A DNA stretch of 64,000 nucleotides from Solirubrobacteraceae bacterium (GTDB lineage Bacteria; Actinomycetota; Thermoleophilia; Solirubrobacterales; Solirubrobacteraceae). Below the pieces are notes generated by a model. It was not told the origin of the DNA. It worked only from the letters and a program-made list of their open reading frames with translations, and did not search any database. How positions within the stretch are numbered: position 1 is the first letter of the stretch; each line of letters starts with the position of its first letter. This document shows, in pieces, positions 9,749 through 18,385 of the stretch. Where the stretch lies: the NCBI GenBank assembly GCA_017882375.1, contig JADGPP010000009.1, forward strand, positions 1-64,000, written 5' to 3'. The translations under genes were made by a program, and so were the position numbers.

Positions 9749-10627
9749 GTGGCCTTCGAGCAGATCACGACCGAGGTCGCCGACGGCATCCTCACGATCA
9801 CGCTCAACCGTCCAGAGCGCCTGAACGCCTGGACGGCGACGATGGGGCGGGAGCTGATCGAGGCGTTCGACCAGGCCGACGCCGACGACGAGGTCCGCGC
9901 GATCATCATGACCGGAGCCGGCCGCGGCTACTGCGCCGGCGCCGATCTGGCAAGCGGTGGCGAGACGTTCGACTACCGTGCTCGCGCGGCCGAGGCTTCG
10001 CTGCTATCGGAGACCGGCGGCGAGGTGCCGCGCGACAACGGCGGGCAGTTCACGCTGCGCATCTTCGCCTCGACCAAGCCCGTGATCGGCGCCATCAACG
10101 GCCCCGCGGTCGGCGTCGGCGCGACGATGACGCTGCCGATGGACGTGCGTCTCGCCGCCGACGACGCCCGCATGGGCTTCGTCTTCGCGCGCCGTGGCAT
10201 CGTTCCCGAGGCATGCTCGAGCTGGTTCCTGCCGCGCGTCGTCGGCATCAGCCGCGCGATGGAGTGGGTTTCCACGGGCCGCGTGTTCTCGGCCCAGGAG
10301 GGCCTGGACGCGGGTCTGCTTCGCAGCCTGCACAGCGCCGACGAGCTGATCCCCGCCGCGCGCGCGCTCGCACGCGAGATCGCCGACAACGCCGCGCCCG
10401 TGTCCGTCGCGCTGGCGCGCCAGATGATGTGGCGGATGCTCGGCGCCGAGCATCCGATGGTCGCGCATCGAGCCGACTCGCGCGGGATGCTCGCGCGCGG
10501 CCAGTCTGCCGATGCAGCCGAGGGGATCACGGCGTTCCTGCAGAAGCGCCCTGCGCACTTCCCCGACCGCGTCAGCGACGGTCTTCCCGACATCTTCCCC
10601 GGCTGGCAGGAGCCCCGCTTCCAGTAG
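9749..10627 (+). CDS. Enoyl-CoA hydratase/isomerase family protein
   Basis: A 292-residue crotonase-fold enzyme acting on acyl-CoA. TLNRPERLNAW is the family start, GAGRGYCAGADL and INGPAVGVGATMTLPMDVRLA form the oxyanion holes, and RRGIVPEACSSWFLPRVVG carries a Glu at the usual acid/base position. The C-terminal trimerisation helices and a PxF/P-rich tail follow. GTG is the start, 4 nt after the amidase stop. It probably works in fatty- or aryl-acid beta-oxidation with the acyl-CoA synthetase and dehydrogenases of the neighbourhood, though this link is inferred. Confidence 0.9.
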   Translation: MAFEQITTEVADGILTITLNRPERLNAWTATMGRELIEAFDQADADDEVRAIIMTGAGRGYCAGADLASGGETFDYRARAAEASLLSETGGEVPRDNGGQFTLRIFASTKPVIGAINGPAVGVGATMTLPMDVRLAADDARMGFVFARRGIVPEACSSWFLPRVVGISRAMEWVSTGRVFSAQEGLDAGLLRSLHSADELIPAARALAREIADNAAPVSVALARQMMWRMLGAEHPMVAHRADSRGMLARGQSADAAEGITAFLQKRPAHFPDRVSDGLPDIFPGWQEPRFQ

Positions 10628-10637
10628 CCGTCTCCCC

Positions 10638-10659
10638 GCGCGCCGCTAGGACGGCGCGT
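10638..10659 (+). terminator. Hairpin between convergent genes
   Basis: CGCGCCG (10639-10645) and CGGCGCG (10652-10658) pair perfectly around CTAGGA, with one extra G-U pair outside, then TT. It follows the hydratase stop by 11 nt and overlaps the end of the convergent deacetylase gene. It lacks a real U-tract, so a weak or factor-assisted terminator. Confidence 0.4.
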
Positions 10660-11617
10660 TCTGGAAGATCGCGTTGCGCGGCACCTGCGCGCGCGGCACG
10701 CCGATGCCGTCGCACAGGCGTACGCACGGCTCGTATACCGGGCGAAAGCCCAGCAGCTGCGGGATCGTGACGATGCGATAGCCACGTCTGTGCAGCGCGG
10801 CGATGATCTTCGGGTAGGCCGCGAGCGTCTGCCCGCGCGGACCGCCGCCGTCGTGGGAGACGATGATCGAGCCTGGTTGCACCTGCGCAAGCACGCGCTG
10901 CTCGATCGCCGCGGTCCCCGGCTGCGTGTAGTCGCTTGGATCGACGTTCCACATCACCGTGGCCAGCCCGAGCGAGCGCGCCGTGCGTGCGACGGAGGCG
11001 TTGACCGAGCCGTAGGGAGGGCGAAAGACGCAGGGTGTATAGCCGCTCTGCGCGCGGATCGCCGCGATCGTGCTCTCCAGCTGGCCACGCACATCGCCTG
11101 AGCGCGTCAGGTCCGGATGCGTGAACGTGTGATCGCCCGGGACGTCACCTTCGCGCAGCTCGTTCAAGATCGTTTGGCGATACGTGGAGGTGACCTGCCG
11201 GCCGATCATGAAGAACGTCGCCTGCGCATGGCTGCGCGCGAGCATGCGCACGAACGCGGGCGTGTCGGGGTAGGGGCCGTCGTCGAAGCCGATCGCCACC
11301 TCGTGCCGCGCCGGGCCGTGGAGATAGACGGAATCGCCGTGGCTGCGACAGCCGACCACTCGGTAGAGCCGCCTGACGGCCCGCGGCGAGGCGCCACCGA
11401 TCGGCCCGACCAACGCCTGCGGCCCGCTGAGCGGGCGCGGCGAGCCGAGCGCGCCCGACTCGGCGCCGCCGCCGGAGAGCACGACCGCGAGGACCGCGAT
11501 CGCTGTGACGACTGCGAGCAGTCGGGTGACCTGCGTGACCGAGCGCGCGTGCTGGGGCTGGAGCGAGGAAACGACCGTCTCCCACCGCCGGGCCCCCGCT
11601 GAGAGCGCCGAGCGCAT
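10646..11617 (-). CDS. Secreted/membrane-anchored polysaccharide deacetylase (NodB domain)
   Basis: A 323-residue CE4 enzyme that removes N-acetyl groups from a cell-wall or other glycan. An uncleaved-type signal/TM anchor (LLAVVTAIAVLAVVLSGG, about 30-48) is followed by the NodB motifs in order: IGFDDGPYPDTP (motif 1, metal Asp), GDHTFTHPDL (motif 2, metal His pair), FRPPYG (motif 3), NVDPSDY (motif 4) and IVSHDGG (motif 5). All catalytic residues appear present. The ATG lies 7 nt after TAGTGT (11625-11630), a leaderless promoter, although the LLM oxidoreductase gene ends only 17 nt upstream. Confidence 0.88.
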   Translation of the reverse strand: MRSALSAGARRWETVVSSLQPQHARSVTQVTRLLAVVTAIAVLAVVLSGGGAESGALGSPRPLSGPQALVGPIGGASPRAVRRLYRVVGCRSHGDSVYLHGPARHEVAIGFDDGPYPDTPAFVRMLARSHAQATFFMIGRQVTSTYRQTILNELREGDVPGDHTFTHPDLTRSGDVRGQLESTIAAIRAQSGYTPCVFRPPYGSVNASVARTARSLGLATVMWNVDPSDYTQPGTAAIEQRVLAQVQPGSIIVSHDGGGPRGQTLAAYPKIIAALHRRGYRIVTIPQLLGFRPVYEPCVRLCDGIGVPRAQVPRNAIFQNAPS

Positions 11618-11634
11618 GACCGACACACTAGCCC

Positions 11635-12675
11635 TCAGCCGAGTACCAGCTCGGCGATAGTGCGCAGCGTAGGTGCGTCGGCGGAGACGAGCATCGTCGT
11701 CACGATCGACTCGCGCCACTTGGCCAGATCGTCACGGATCTTCGCCGGCGGACCGACCAGCGAGAGCTCCTCGATCAGCTCACGCGGGATCTTTCCGCCA
11801 GCCTCATCCTTGCGGCCGCTCAGATACAGCTCCTGGATTTCGTCGACCTCGCGCGCGTAGCCCATGCGTATCACGACGTTCGCGTGGAAGTTCGCGCCTT
11901 TGGCGCCCATTCCGCCGAAGTACAGGGCGTAGAACGGGCGCAGCGAGTCGATCGCCGCGTCGACGTCGTCGGAGACGATGAACGGCACCGTCGCGGCGAC
12001 CTCGAACTCATCCGGCCTGCGCCGCGCTCCGGGCCGCGAGAAGCCCTCGTTCAGCGCCGAGCGGTTGGCCTCCTGATGCGTCGGCGAGAAGAGCATCGCC
12101 AGCCAGCCGTCGCAGAGCTCGGCGCACAGGGCGACGTTCTTCGGCCCCTCGGCCCCGAGATAGATCGGGATGTCCTCGCGCAGCGGATGGATCGAGGACT
12201 TCAGCGGCTTGCCGAGGCCGGTTGCGTCGGGCAGCGGCAGCGGGTAGTGCGGACCATCGCTGACCAGCGGTCCCTGGCGCGCCCAGATGTCGCGCAGGAT
12301 GCCGATGTACTCGCGGGTGCGCGCGAGTGGCTTGGCAAAGGGCATGCCATACCAGCCCTCGACGACCTGCGGGCCCGATACGCCGAGGCCGAGGATGAAC
12401 CTGCCGTTGGACAGATGGTCCATCGTCATCGCAGCCATCGCCGTCGCGGCCGGCTGGCGTGCGGACATCTGCACGATCGCCGTGCCCAGCTTCAGGCGGG
12501 TGGTCGACGCGCCCCACCACGCCAGCGGCGTCAGGCAGTCCGAGCCGTAGGCCTCGGCCGTCCAGATCGAATCGACTCCGAGGCGCTCGGCCTCGGCGAT
12601 CGCCTCGGCTGCGCCGGGCGGTGGGCCGCCGGCCCAGTAACCGGTGTTCAGTCCTAGCTTGAGGCTGTCGGTCAT
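11635..12675 (-). CDS. LLM-class F420-dependent oxidoreductase (luciferase-like)
   Basis: A 346-residue TIM-barrel flavin/F420 enzyme. LGLNTGYWAGGPPPGAAEAI, AERLGVDSIWTAEAYGSDCLTPLAW and LGTAIVQMSARQPAATAMAA are characteristic strands, with GRFILGLGVSGPQVVEGWYG around the cofactor phosphate site. This is the pattern of mycobacterial F420-dependent LLM proteins rather than FMN luciferases. The substrate is unknown. It lies between the MFS transporter and deacetylase genes, all on the minus strand, so an operon is possible. Confidence 0.87.
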   Translation of the reverse strand: MTDSLKLGLNTGYWAGGPPPGAAEAIAEAERLGVDSIWTAEAYGSDCLTPLAWWGASTTRLKLGTAIVQMSARQPAATAMAAMTMDHLSNGRFILGLGVSGPQVVEGWYGMPFAKPLARTREYIGILRDIWARQGPLVSDGPHYPLPLPDATGLGKPLKSSIHPLREDIPIYLGAEGPKNVALCAELCDGWLAMLFSPTHQEANRSALNEGFSRPGARRRPDEFEVAATVPFIVSDDVDAAIDSLRPFYALYFGGMGAKGANFHANVVIRMGYAREVDEIQELYLSGRKDEAGGKIPRELIEELSLVGPPAKIRDDLAKWRESIVTTMLVSADAPTLRTIAELVLG

Positions 12676-12695
12676 CGCTCGATCCGCGTCGGAGC

Positions 12696-13934
12696 CTATT
12701 GGATCTGCTCGGCCACGCACCGCGCATCGGCCGTGGCAACCGGCGGTGGGCCGATCGCCGGCGCGCCCTGAGCACCGCGTGAGGCGGCGACCGACTCGGG
12801 GTCCTCCAGGCGGTGGGAGAGCGCGAGCGCGACGCCCGCCAGCGCGATCAGCACTATGCCGTAGACGTTCGTCGTGTCGAGCAGGCCGAATTGCGTCACC
12901 GCGATCCCGGCGGCGAGCGCGGGCACGCTGTAGGCGAGATAGGAAGCAACGTAGACCGAGGCGACCAGCGCTGCGCGCTGGTCGGCCGGAGCACGGTTGC
13001 TGACCGCTCTGAAGGCGCCGGCGAACGCCGGACCGAAGCCCAGTCCGGCGATCGCCGTGGCGAGCAGGAACAGTGCCGTCGAGCCGTCGTTCAACGCCAG
13101 CAGCGCCAGACCCACGCCGAGGATCAACGCGACCAAGCCGCCTCTCGCGGCCGAGCGAGCGTGTGTCGCGCGCAGCCGGATCGACGCCGCCGAGCTGATG
13201 CCGGCCATGATGAAGATCGGCAGTCCGCCGGCGACGTGGCTGCTGTCGTGCAGCACTTTCGCCGTCAGCGATGGCCCGAGCGACAGGATCAGCCCGCCCA
13301 GCGCCCACGTCGCGGTCAGGCACGGGATCGTCGCCACGAACGCCGGGCGCAGCAAGGGCGGGACGGCCACCTCGGGGCGCAGCGATTGCGCCCACGAGCG
13401 ATTGCGCTGGACCGACTCGGGCATCGCGCAGGCCAGCAGCGCCGCAAGCGCAAACGACGCGAGCATCAGCCAGTAGACCAACCGCGTCGGCTCGGGGGCG
13501 AATTCGACGAGCAGCCCGCTGCCGAGGGCCCCTGCTGCGAGCCCGCCCATCGGCGCCGCGGCGGCCAGCAGTGCGCCCAGACGCGGCTTTCCCGGCGGCT
13601 GCAGGTCGATCAGCGCGGCGCTGATCGCGGCCGTGGCGATACCCGTCGCGACGCCTTGAAGGATCCGCGCGGCGAACAGCCAGAGCACGCTCCGCGCCTC
13701 GGCGAACAGGAGCATGCCCACGATCTCGAGCGCCAGCGCGAACAGCAGCGTCGGGCGCCGCCCGAGATGGTCAGACAGCGAGCCAGTGACGATCAGCGCC
13801 CCGAGCAGCCCCAGCGCGTAGACCGCGAACACTGCCGTGAGCGTGATCGACGAGAAGCCCCATTTCGCCTGGTAGACGATGTACAGGGGCGACGGCGCGC
13901 TGGAGGCGAACAGCAGCAGCGCGAGCGTCGCCAC
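12696..13934 (-). CDS. MFS transporter; true N-terminus probably upstream with a non-canonical start
   Basis: About 12 membrane helices, with the MFS loop GSLSDHLGRRPTLLFAL between helices 2 and 3. It resembles YcaD/YfcJ-type drug-efflux MFS proteins. The first canonical start codon in frame is GTG 13934 (inside helix 1), but the frame continues upstream as GVRLGRAPAFWLL, which completes a normal helix 1. No ATG/GTG/TTG exists between there and 14050, so either a rare start (ATC/ATT) is used or the start has decayed. A TAGGTT -10 on this strand sits near 14050, divergent from the next gene. Confidence 0.8.
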   Translation of the reverse strand: MATLALLLFASSAPSPLYIVYQAKWGFSSITLTAVFAVYALGLLGALIVTGSLSDHLGRRPTLLFALALEIVGMLLFAEARSVLWLFAARILQGVATGIATAAISAALIDLQPPGKPRLGALLAAAAPMGGLAAGALGSGLLVEFAPEPTRLVYWLMLASFALAALLACAMPESVQRNRSWAQSLRPEVAVPPLLRPAFVATIPCLTATWALGGLILSLGPSLTAKVLHDSSHVAGGLPIFIMAGISSAASIRLRATHARSAARGGLVALILGVGLALLALNDGSTALFLLATAIAGLGFGPAFAGAFRAVSNRAPADQRAALVASVYVASYLAYSVPALAAGIAVTQFGLLDTTNVYGIVLIALAGVALALSHRLEDPESVAASRGAQGAPAIGPPPVATADARCVAEQIQ

Positions 13935-14061
13935 CAGCAGCCAGAAGGCAGGCGCGCGACCGAGCCGGACGCCGGCGCCCGAGTCACGTGAAATGACGGT
14001 TGCTTGCGACGAGTCGATCGAACTGCGCTCCTCGATGGATTGCGCGACTAACCTAGCCTCG

Positions 14062-14520
14062 ATGGCCTATTCGACCGCGGAGGCTCGCCAGGGCCTGCTC
14101 GACACGGTAGCGACGACGATCGAGCATCTCGGCGTCGCGCTCGCCGCGCTCGGCGAGGCCTACGAGCAGCTCGACGAGCAGAGCGCCGAGCGCCTGGAAG
14201 AGCAGCTGTTCCGCCCCGTCCAGGTCGCCTATGGCCGGGCGCAGCGCACGTACGCCGGCTTTGCCGAGCGCCACCAGCTCCCCGGCCGCGCGTTCGCTCC
14301 AGCCCCGCCGGGCGCACCGTCGGCGGGCGTGCGCGGCTTCATCGACGCCGCCACCGCGGCGGTCGCCGGCGCCGACGCCACGCTGGCAGAGCTGCAGGAC
14401 TCGATGGCGCCCGTCGAGGTCGGCGACGCCGAGCTGCGCGACGGACTTCGCGAAGTGCGCGAGCTGCTCGGCGTGCTCGGCGGCCGCGCGCGCGAGTTCA
14501 TCCGCACCCTCGGCCGCTAG
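14062..14520 (+). CDS. Conserved hypothetical all-helical protein, 152 aa
   Basis: Almost entirely alpha-helical by composition: EHLGVALAALGEAYEQLDEQSAERLEE in the first half, a Pro/Ala/Gly linker (FAPAPPGAPSAGV, about 80-92), then a second helical segment ending GGRAREFIRTLGR. No catalytic motif, membrane segment or signal peptide is visible. The ATG is 7 nt after TAACCT (14049-14054), a leaderless promoter back-to-back with the MFS gene. I do not recognise the family. Confidence 0.65.
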   Translation: MAYSTAEARQGLLDTVATTIEHLGVALAALGEAYEQLDEQSAERLEEQLFRPVQVAYGRAQRTYAGFAERHQLPGRAFAPAPPGAPSAGVRGFIDAATAAVAGADATLAELQDSMAPVEVGDAELRDGLREVRELLGVLGGRAREFIRTLGR

Positions 14521-14558
14521 TCACCGGCCGCTGGGCGCTCAGCGCTTGACGGCCACGA

Positions 14559-15761
14559 TCACGGCGCTGGCACGAGCGCCTCGGCAGCGACCTGCGCAAC
14601 GCTCGTGTAGCCGCTGAGCGCGAGCGTCAGGTCCAGCTCGGCGAGCAGCCAGCGCAGCACGTGTTCGACCCCCGGCTGGCCGTCGAGCGCGAGTCCCCAG
14701 ACATACGGACGCCCGATGCACACCGCGTCGGCGCCGAGCGCGAGCGCCTTGAACACGTCGGCGCCCGTGCGCACTCCGCTGTCGAACAGCAGCGCCAGCT
14801 CGCCGCCCACGGCCTCGCGGATCGCCGGCAGCGCGTCGAGCGCACCGAGCGACCCATCGACCTGGCGCCCACCGTGGTTTGACACGAGCAGCCCGTCGAC
14901 GCCCGCGTCCACGGCGCGCCTGGCGTCCTCGGCGTGGACGATCCCCTTCAGCACGATCGGCAGGCGGGTCTGCTCGCGCAGCCACTCGATGTCCTCCCAC
15001 GTCACCGTCGGGTTGGCGAACTGGTAGGCCCAGTGGCCGATCGCCGGCCCCGGATCCTCCTCGGGCGGCTTCTCCAGGGCTGCGCGAAAGACGGGATCGC
15101 TGAAGTAGTTGGCCACCCCCTCCCCTTTGAGGAACGGCAGATAGGCGTTTGCCAGGTCGCGCGGTCGCCAGCCGAGAAACCAGGTATCGAGCGTCAGCAC
15201 GATCGCTTCGTAGCCAGCCCGCTCGGCGCGGCCGACGAAGCTCGCCGCGAGCCGGCGCTCGCGCGGCCAGTAGAGCTGATACCAGCGCCTTGCCTGCCCC
15301 ATCGCCTCGGCGACCTGCTCGATCGAGTGCGAGGCGGCGGTGCTGAGGATGAACGGCAGGCCGTGCGCCGCGGCGGCGCGCGCGGCGGCGCGCGCGGCGG
15401 CCAGCTCGGCGTCGGGATGCACGATCGACTGGACGCCCACCGGAGCGAGCATCAGCGGGGCCGGCATCGACGTGCCCAGAACGGATGTCGTCAGATCGCG
15501 CAGCGAGACGTCACGCAGCATCCGCGGCACGATCCGCCAGCGTTCGAACGCGTCGAGGTTCGCCCGCATCGTGCGCTCCGAGCCCGCCCCTCCGGCGACG
15601 TAGCCGTAGGCCTCCGGGCTCAGCTGCTGCTTTGCGCTCTGCTGCAGCTGCTCGGCCGAGACCGGCAGCGCCGGCCGCTGGTCGATCAGGCCAGCCGCGT
15701 AGATCTCGTACTGAAAGCTCGCGAAGTCCGGCGATGAGGCCGGTAGGTCGGCGTCGGTCAT
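14559..15761 (-). CDS. FMN-dependent alpha-hydroxy-acid oxidase (lactate 2-monooxygenase type)
   Basis: A 400-residue enzyme oxidising a 2-hydroxy acid such as L-lactate with FMN. YGYVAGGAGSERTMRANLDAF is the N-terminal substrate/FMN segment; LVSNHGGRQVDGSLGALDAL contains the catalytic His and substrate Arg; FDSGVRTGADVFKALALGADAVCIGRP is the FMN phosphate site. The GGAGSE form and length match lactate 2-monooxygenases and related actinobacterial proteins. It is the last gene of a likely operon with MBL hydrolase and carbonic anhydrase (12- and 32-nt gaps); CO2 release by the monooxygenase reaction would give the anhydrase a reason to be there (inference). Confidence 0.87.
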   Translation of the reverse strand: MTDADLPASSPDFASFQYEIYAAGLIDQRPALPVSAEQLQQSAKQQLSPEAYGYVAGGAGSERTMRANLDAFERWRIVPRMLRDVSLRDLTTSVLGTSMPAPLMLAPVGVQSIVHPDAELAAARAAARAAAAHGLPFILSTAASHSIEQVAEAMGQARRWYQLYWPRERRLAASFVGRAERAGYEAIVLTLDTWFLGWRPRDLANAYLPFLKGEGVANYFSDPVFRAALEKPPEEDPGPAIGHWAYQFANPTVTWEDIEWLREQTRLPIVLKGIVHAEDARRAVDAGVDGLLVSNHGGRQVDGSLGALDALPAIREAVGGELALLFDSGVRTGADVFKALALGADAVCIGRPYVWGLALDGQPGVEHVLRWLLAELDLTLALSGYTSVAQVAAEALVPAP

Positions 15762-15773
15762 GCGCCGCGGAGC

Positions 15774-16280
15774 CTACCGATGGCCCTCGACCTCGACCTC
15801 GCGCAGGCGATGCGAGTCGACGTCGTAGACAAAGCCGCGCACGATCTCGCGGTGCAGCAGAAACGACGAGCGACGAACCCGCAGGATCGACTGTCGCACG
15901 TCTGCGTCGAGGTCGCTGAAGGACTCGATCGCAAACGCCGGGGCGACGCCCGTCGCCTCCTGCAGCTCGGCGCGAAAGCCGTCGTCGCTGAGCGACAGCA
16001 TGCCGCAGTCGGTGTGATGGACGAGCATCACCTCGCGCGTCCCCAACCGCCGCTGCGAGACGGCGAGCGAGCGGATCACGTCGTCGGTTATCACTCCGCC
16101 CGCGTTGCGCAGGATGTGCGCCTCGCCGTCGCGCAGCCCGAGTGCCGCGAACACGTCCAGCCGCGAGTCCATGCACGTCACGATCGCCAGCCGCCTGCTC
16201 GGCCGGACCTCGAGATGCTCGGCGGGCAGCGAACCCGCGAACGCCCGGTTGTTGGCCAGCAGCTCGTCGATCGCGCCCAT
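15774..16280 (-). CDS. Beta-carbonic anhydrase
   Basis: A 168-residue cytosolic zinc enzyme interconverting CO2 and bicarbonate. Zinc ligands Cys36, His89 and Cys92 are present (TCMDSR and HHTDCG), with the Asp38-Arg40 dyad. The compact length and LRNAGGVITDDVIRSLAVSQ match the type II-like, clade of small beta-CAs such as M. tuberculosis Rv1284. It overlaps neither neighbour; 12 nt separate it from the lactate oxidase gene. Confidence 0.9.
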   Translation of the reverse strand: MGAIDELLANNRAFAGSLPAEHLEVRPSRRLAIVTCMDSRLDVFAALGLRDGEAHILRNAGGVITDDVIRSLAVSQRRLGTREVMLVHHTDCGMLSLSDDGFRAELQEATGVAPAFAIESFSDLDADVRQSILRVRRSSFLLHREIVRGFVYDVDSHRLREVEVEGHR

Positions 16281-16312
16281 ACGGGCGCCACCCTAGACGC
16301 TTGCAGCGCGGT

Positions 16313-17161
16313 TCAGGCCTGTCGGCGCTTGCGCAGATAGCGCGCGAGGCCCTGAAAGCTCTGCTCGCCCGGCAGCGCCTGCCCGTAGGCCCCGCCCGTC
16401 TCACCGGCGCCCGCGCGAGCGCGCACACGCGCGACGAAGCTCGCCTCGTCTCCCTCGGCCGCCCACGCCTGCACCTCGTCGAGATGCCTGCGCAGCGCGT
16501 CGAGGTGCTCGGCGACGTCGTCGAAGCCGCCGAAATGCGTCACTGCCAGGCTGCGCGGGCGCCAGCGTTCGATCGTGTCGATCGAGGCGCGCCACGCCTC
16601 CAGGTCGATGTCCGGCGGCGGCGTCGGCGCGAGCACGAGCCCGGCGCCGATGCGCACGCCGGCCACGTCGCCGGTGAACGCCCGCCCGCTCGGCTCGTGC
16701 AGATAGGAGACGTGGTGCGAGGCGTGACCGGGGGTGTAGGCGACGCGGAACGGCCCGAGCCGCTCGCCCCCGCGCAGCACGCGCAGGCGCTCGGCGGGCA
16801 CCGGCAGCACCTCGCCCCACAGCCGCTGCATCTGCTCGCCGTACAGACGCGTCGCACTGTCCAGCAGCCTGCTCGGATCGCTCAGATGCGGCGCGCCGCG
16901 CTCGTGCACCCACACCTCGGCGTCGGGAAAGCGCCGCGAGAGCGTCCCGACCGAACCGGCGTGGTCGAGGTGTATGTGCGTGAGCGCGATCACCCGCGGC
17001 GGGTCGCGCTCGAGCATCGGCATCAGGGTGTCCAGGCTGCTGCTCGGCCCCGGGTCGACGAGCACGTCTCCCACCCGCCACGCTCCGATCACGTGCGGGC
17101 GCCCGAGGTGGCGCACGTCGATCAACTGTGGCTCGCCGTCGCGGAATCCTGTCTCGTCCAT
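16313..17161 (-). CDS. MBL-fold metallo-hydrolase
   Basis: A 282-residue metallo-beta-lactamase fold protein. VDPGPSSSLDTL and the dinuclear metal motif LTHIHLDHAGSVG (HxHxDH) are followed by a third ligand in TPGHASHHVSYL, an Asp in FTGDVAG and a terminal His in VTHFGG. The pattern matches a broad hydrolase/glyoxalase II-like subgroup and the substrate is not predictable. Upstream gene of the set containing carbonic anhydrase and lactate oxidase, divergent from the YbdK gene. Confidence 0.85.
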   Translation of the reverse strand: MDETGFRDGEPQLIDVRHLGRPHVIGAWRVGDVLVDPGPSSSLDTLMPMLERDPPRVIALTHIHLDHAGSVGTLSRRFPDAEVWVHERGAPHLSDPSRLLDSATRLYGEQMQRLWGEVLPVPAERLRVLRGGERLGPFRVAYTPGHASHHVSYLHEPSGRAFTGDVAGVRIGAGLVLAPTPPPDIDLEAWRASIDTIERWRPRSLAVTHFGGFDDVAEHLDALRRHLDEVQAWAAEGDEASFVARVRARAGAGETGGAYGQALPGEQSFQGLARYLRKRRQA

Positions 17162-17277
17162 GAGCCAACGGGATTAGAACACGCCCGGCGCTCGGTCCGC
17201 GCGCCCGCGCCGAGCACGGCCACGCGATCGCATGACCGATCATCGAAAACGCCGGACCCTGCGGGTAGGGTGCGGGC

Positions 17278-18381
17278 ATGGATCATCGCTTTGACGGTCC
17301 CCGCTACACCGTGGGGATCGAGGAGGAGCTGATGATCGTCGACTCCTCGTCGCTGGACCTCGTCAACGCGATCGAGTCGATCCTCGGCGAGGACCCGCCG
17401 TCCGGCCAGATCCAGCCGGAGCTGCTGGAGTCGGTGCTGGAGATCGCCACCGCGCCGTGCGCGACCGTCGCCGCGGCCGGCGACGAGCTGGCGTCGCTGC
17501 GCGCCCTGGCACACGATCGGGCACGCGCCAAGGGCCTGGAGATCGGCTCCTCGGGGACGCACCCGTTTGCGCGCTGGGAGGACCAGCGCGTGGTCAGCGA
17601 CGACCGCTACCGCGGGCTCATCCGCTCACTCGGTTTCGTCGCGCGCCAGGAGCTGGTGTTCGGGATGCACGTGCACGTCGGCATGGCCGACCCCGAGGAG
17701 GCGATCTACGTCGCCAACGCCCTGCGCGAGCACGTGCCGCTGCTGATCGCGCTGTCGGCCAACTCGCCGTTGTGGCGCGGACAGCCGACCGGGCTGATGT
17801 CCAGTCGCGTGCCGATCTTCCGCGCCTTCCCGCGCGTCGGCCTGCCGCCGTACTTCGCCGGCTGGGAGGACTTCGTGCGACGCGTCGAGACGATGAGCGA
17901 CAGCGGGCTGATCGAGGACTACACCTACCTCTGGTACGACGTGCGCCCGCATCCGCGGCTGGGCACCGTGGAGATCCGCGCGATGGACTCCCAGACGCGA
18001 GTCGAGCACACGGTGGCGCTGAGCGCGCTCGTGCTGTCGCTGGTCAAGCTGCTCACCGAGCAGTTCCAGCGGGACCCCGAACAGGCCGAGCCACCATGGG
18101 AGATCCTCGACGAGAACCGCTGGCTGGCCGCGCGCCACGGGCTGGAGGCGGAGCTGCTCGACCACGTCTCCAAGCGCCGTGTCGGCGTCAGAGAGCTGAC
18201 CGCGACGCTGCTCGATCGGCTGGCGCCGCACGCGCGCGAGCTCGGCTGCTCAGAGCAGCTGCACGGTGTCAACGATCTGCTGCAGTCGGGCAACGGCGCC
18301 CTGCGTCAGCAGATGGTCTACGAAGCCAACCACGATCTGCGCGAGCTGATGGCGGAGATCGTGGCGACGACGAACGGCTGA
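17278..18381 (+). CDS. YbdK-family carboxylate-amine ligase (glutamate-cysteine ligase 2)
   Basis: A 367-residue ATP-dependent ligase of the GCS2 family; homologues join glutamate to cysteine weakly or to other amines. YTVGIEEELMIVD is the N-terminal ATP/metal motif (EEE). GMHVHVGMADPEEAIYVANALREHVPLLIALSANSP and VEIRAMDSQTRVEHTVAL complete the active-site strands. Actinobacteria normally use mycothiol, so a glutathione role is doubtful. The ATG lies 6 nt after TAGGGT (17266-17271), a leaderless promoter. It ends 4 nt from the convergent M32 peptidase gene. Confidence 0.88.
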   Translation: MDHRFDGPRYTVGIEEELMIVDSSSLDLVNAIESILGEDPPSGQIQPELLESVLEIATAPCATVAAAGDELASLRALAHDRARAKGLEIGSSGTHPFARWEDQRVVSDDRYRGLIRSLGFVARQELVFGMHVHVGMADPEEAIYVANALREHVPLLIALSANSPLWRGQPTGLMSSRVPIFRAFPRVGLPPYFAGWEDFVRRVETMSDSGLIEDYTYLWYDVRPHPRLGTVEIRAMDSQTRVEHTVALSALVLSLVKLLTEQFQRDPEQAEPPWEILDENRWLAARHGLEAELLDHVSKRRVGVRELTATLLDRLAPHARELGCSEQLHGVNDLLQSGNGALRQQMVYEANHDLRELMAEIVATTNG

Positions 18382-18385
18382 GCGC

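Noticed and set aside
15361-15405. Tandem GCGGCGCGC-like runs that look like a short repeat array
   Set aside because: They encode an Ala/Arg run (AAARAAARAAAAHG) in the lactate oxidase gene; codon composition explains them.
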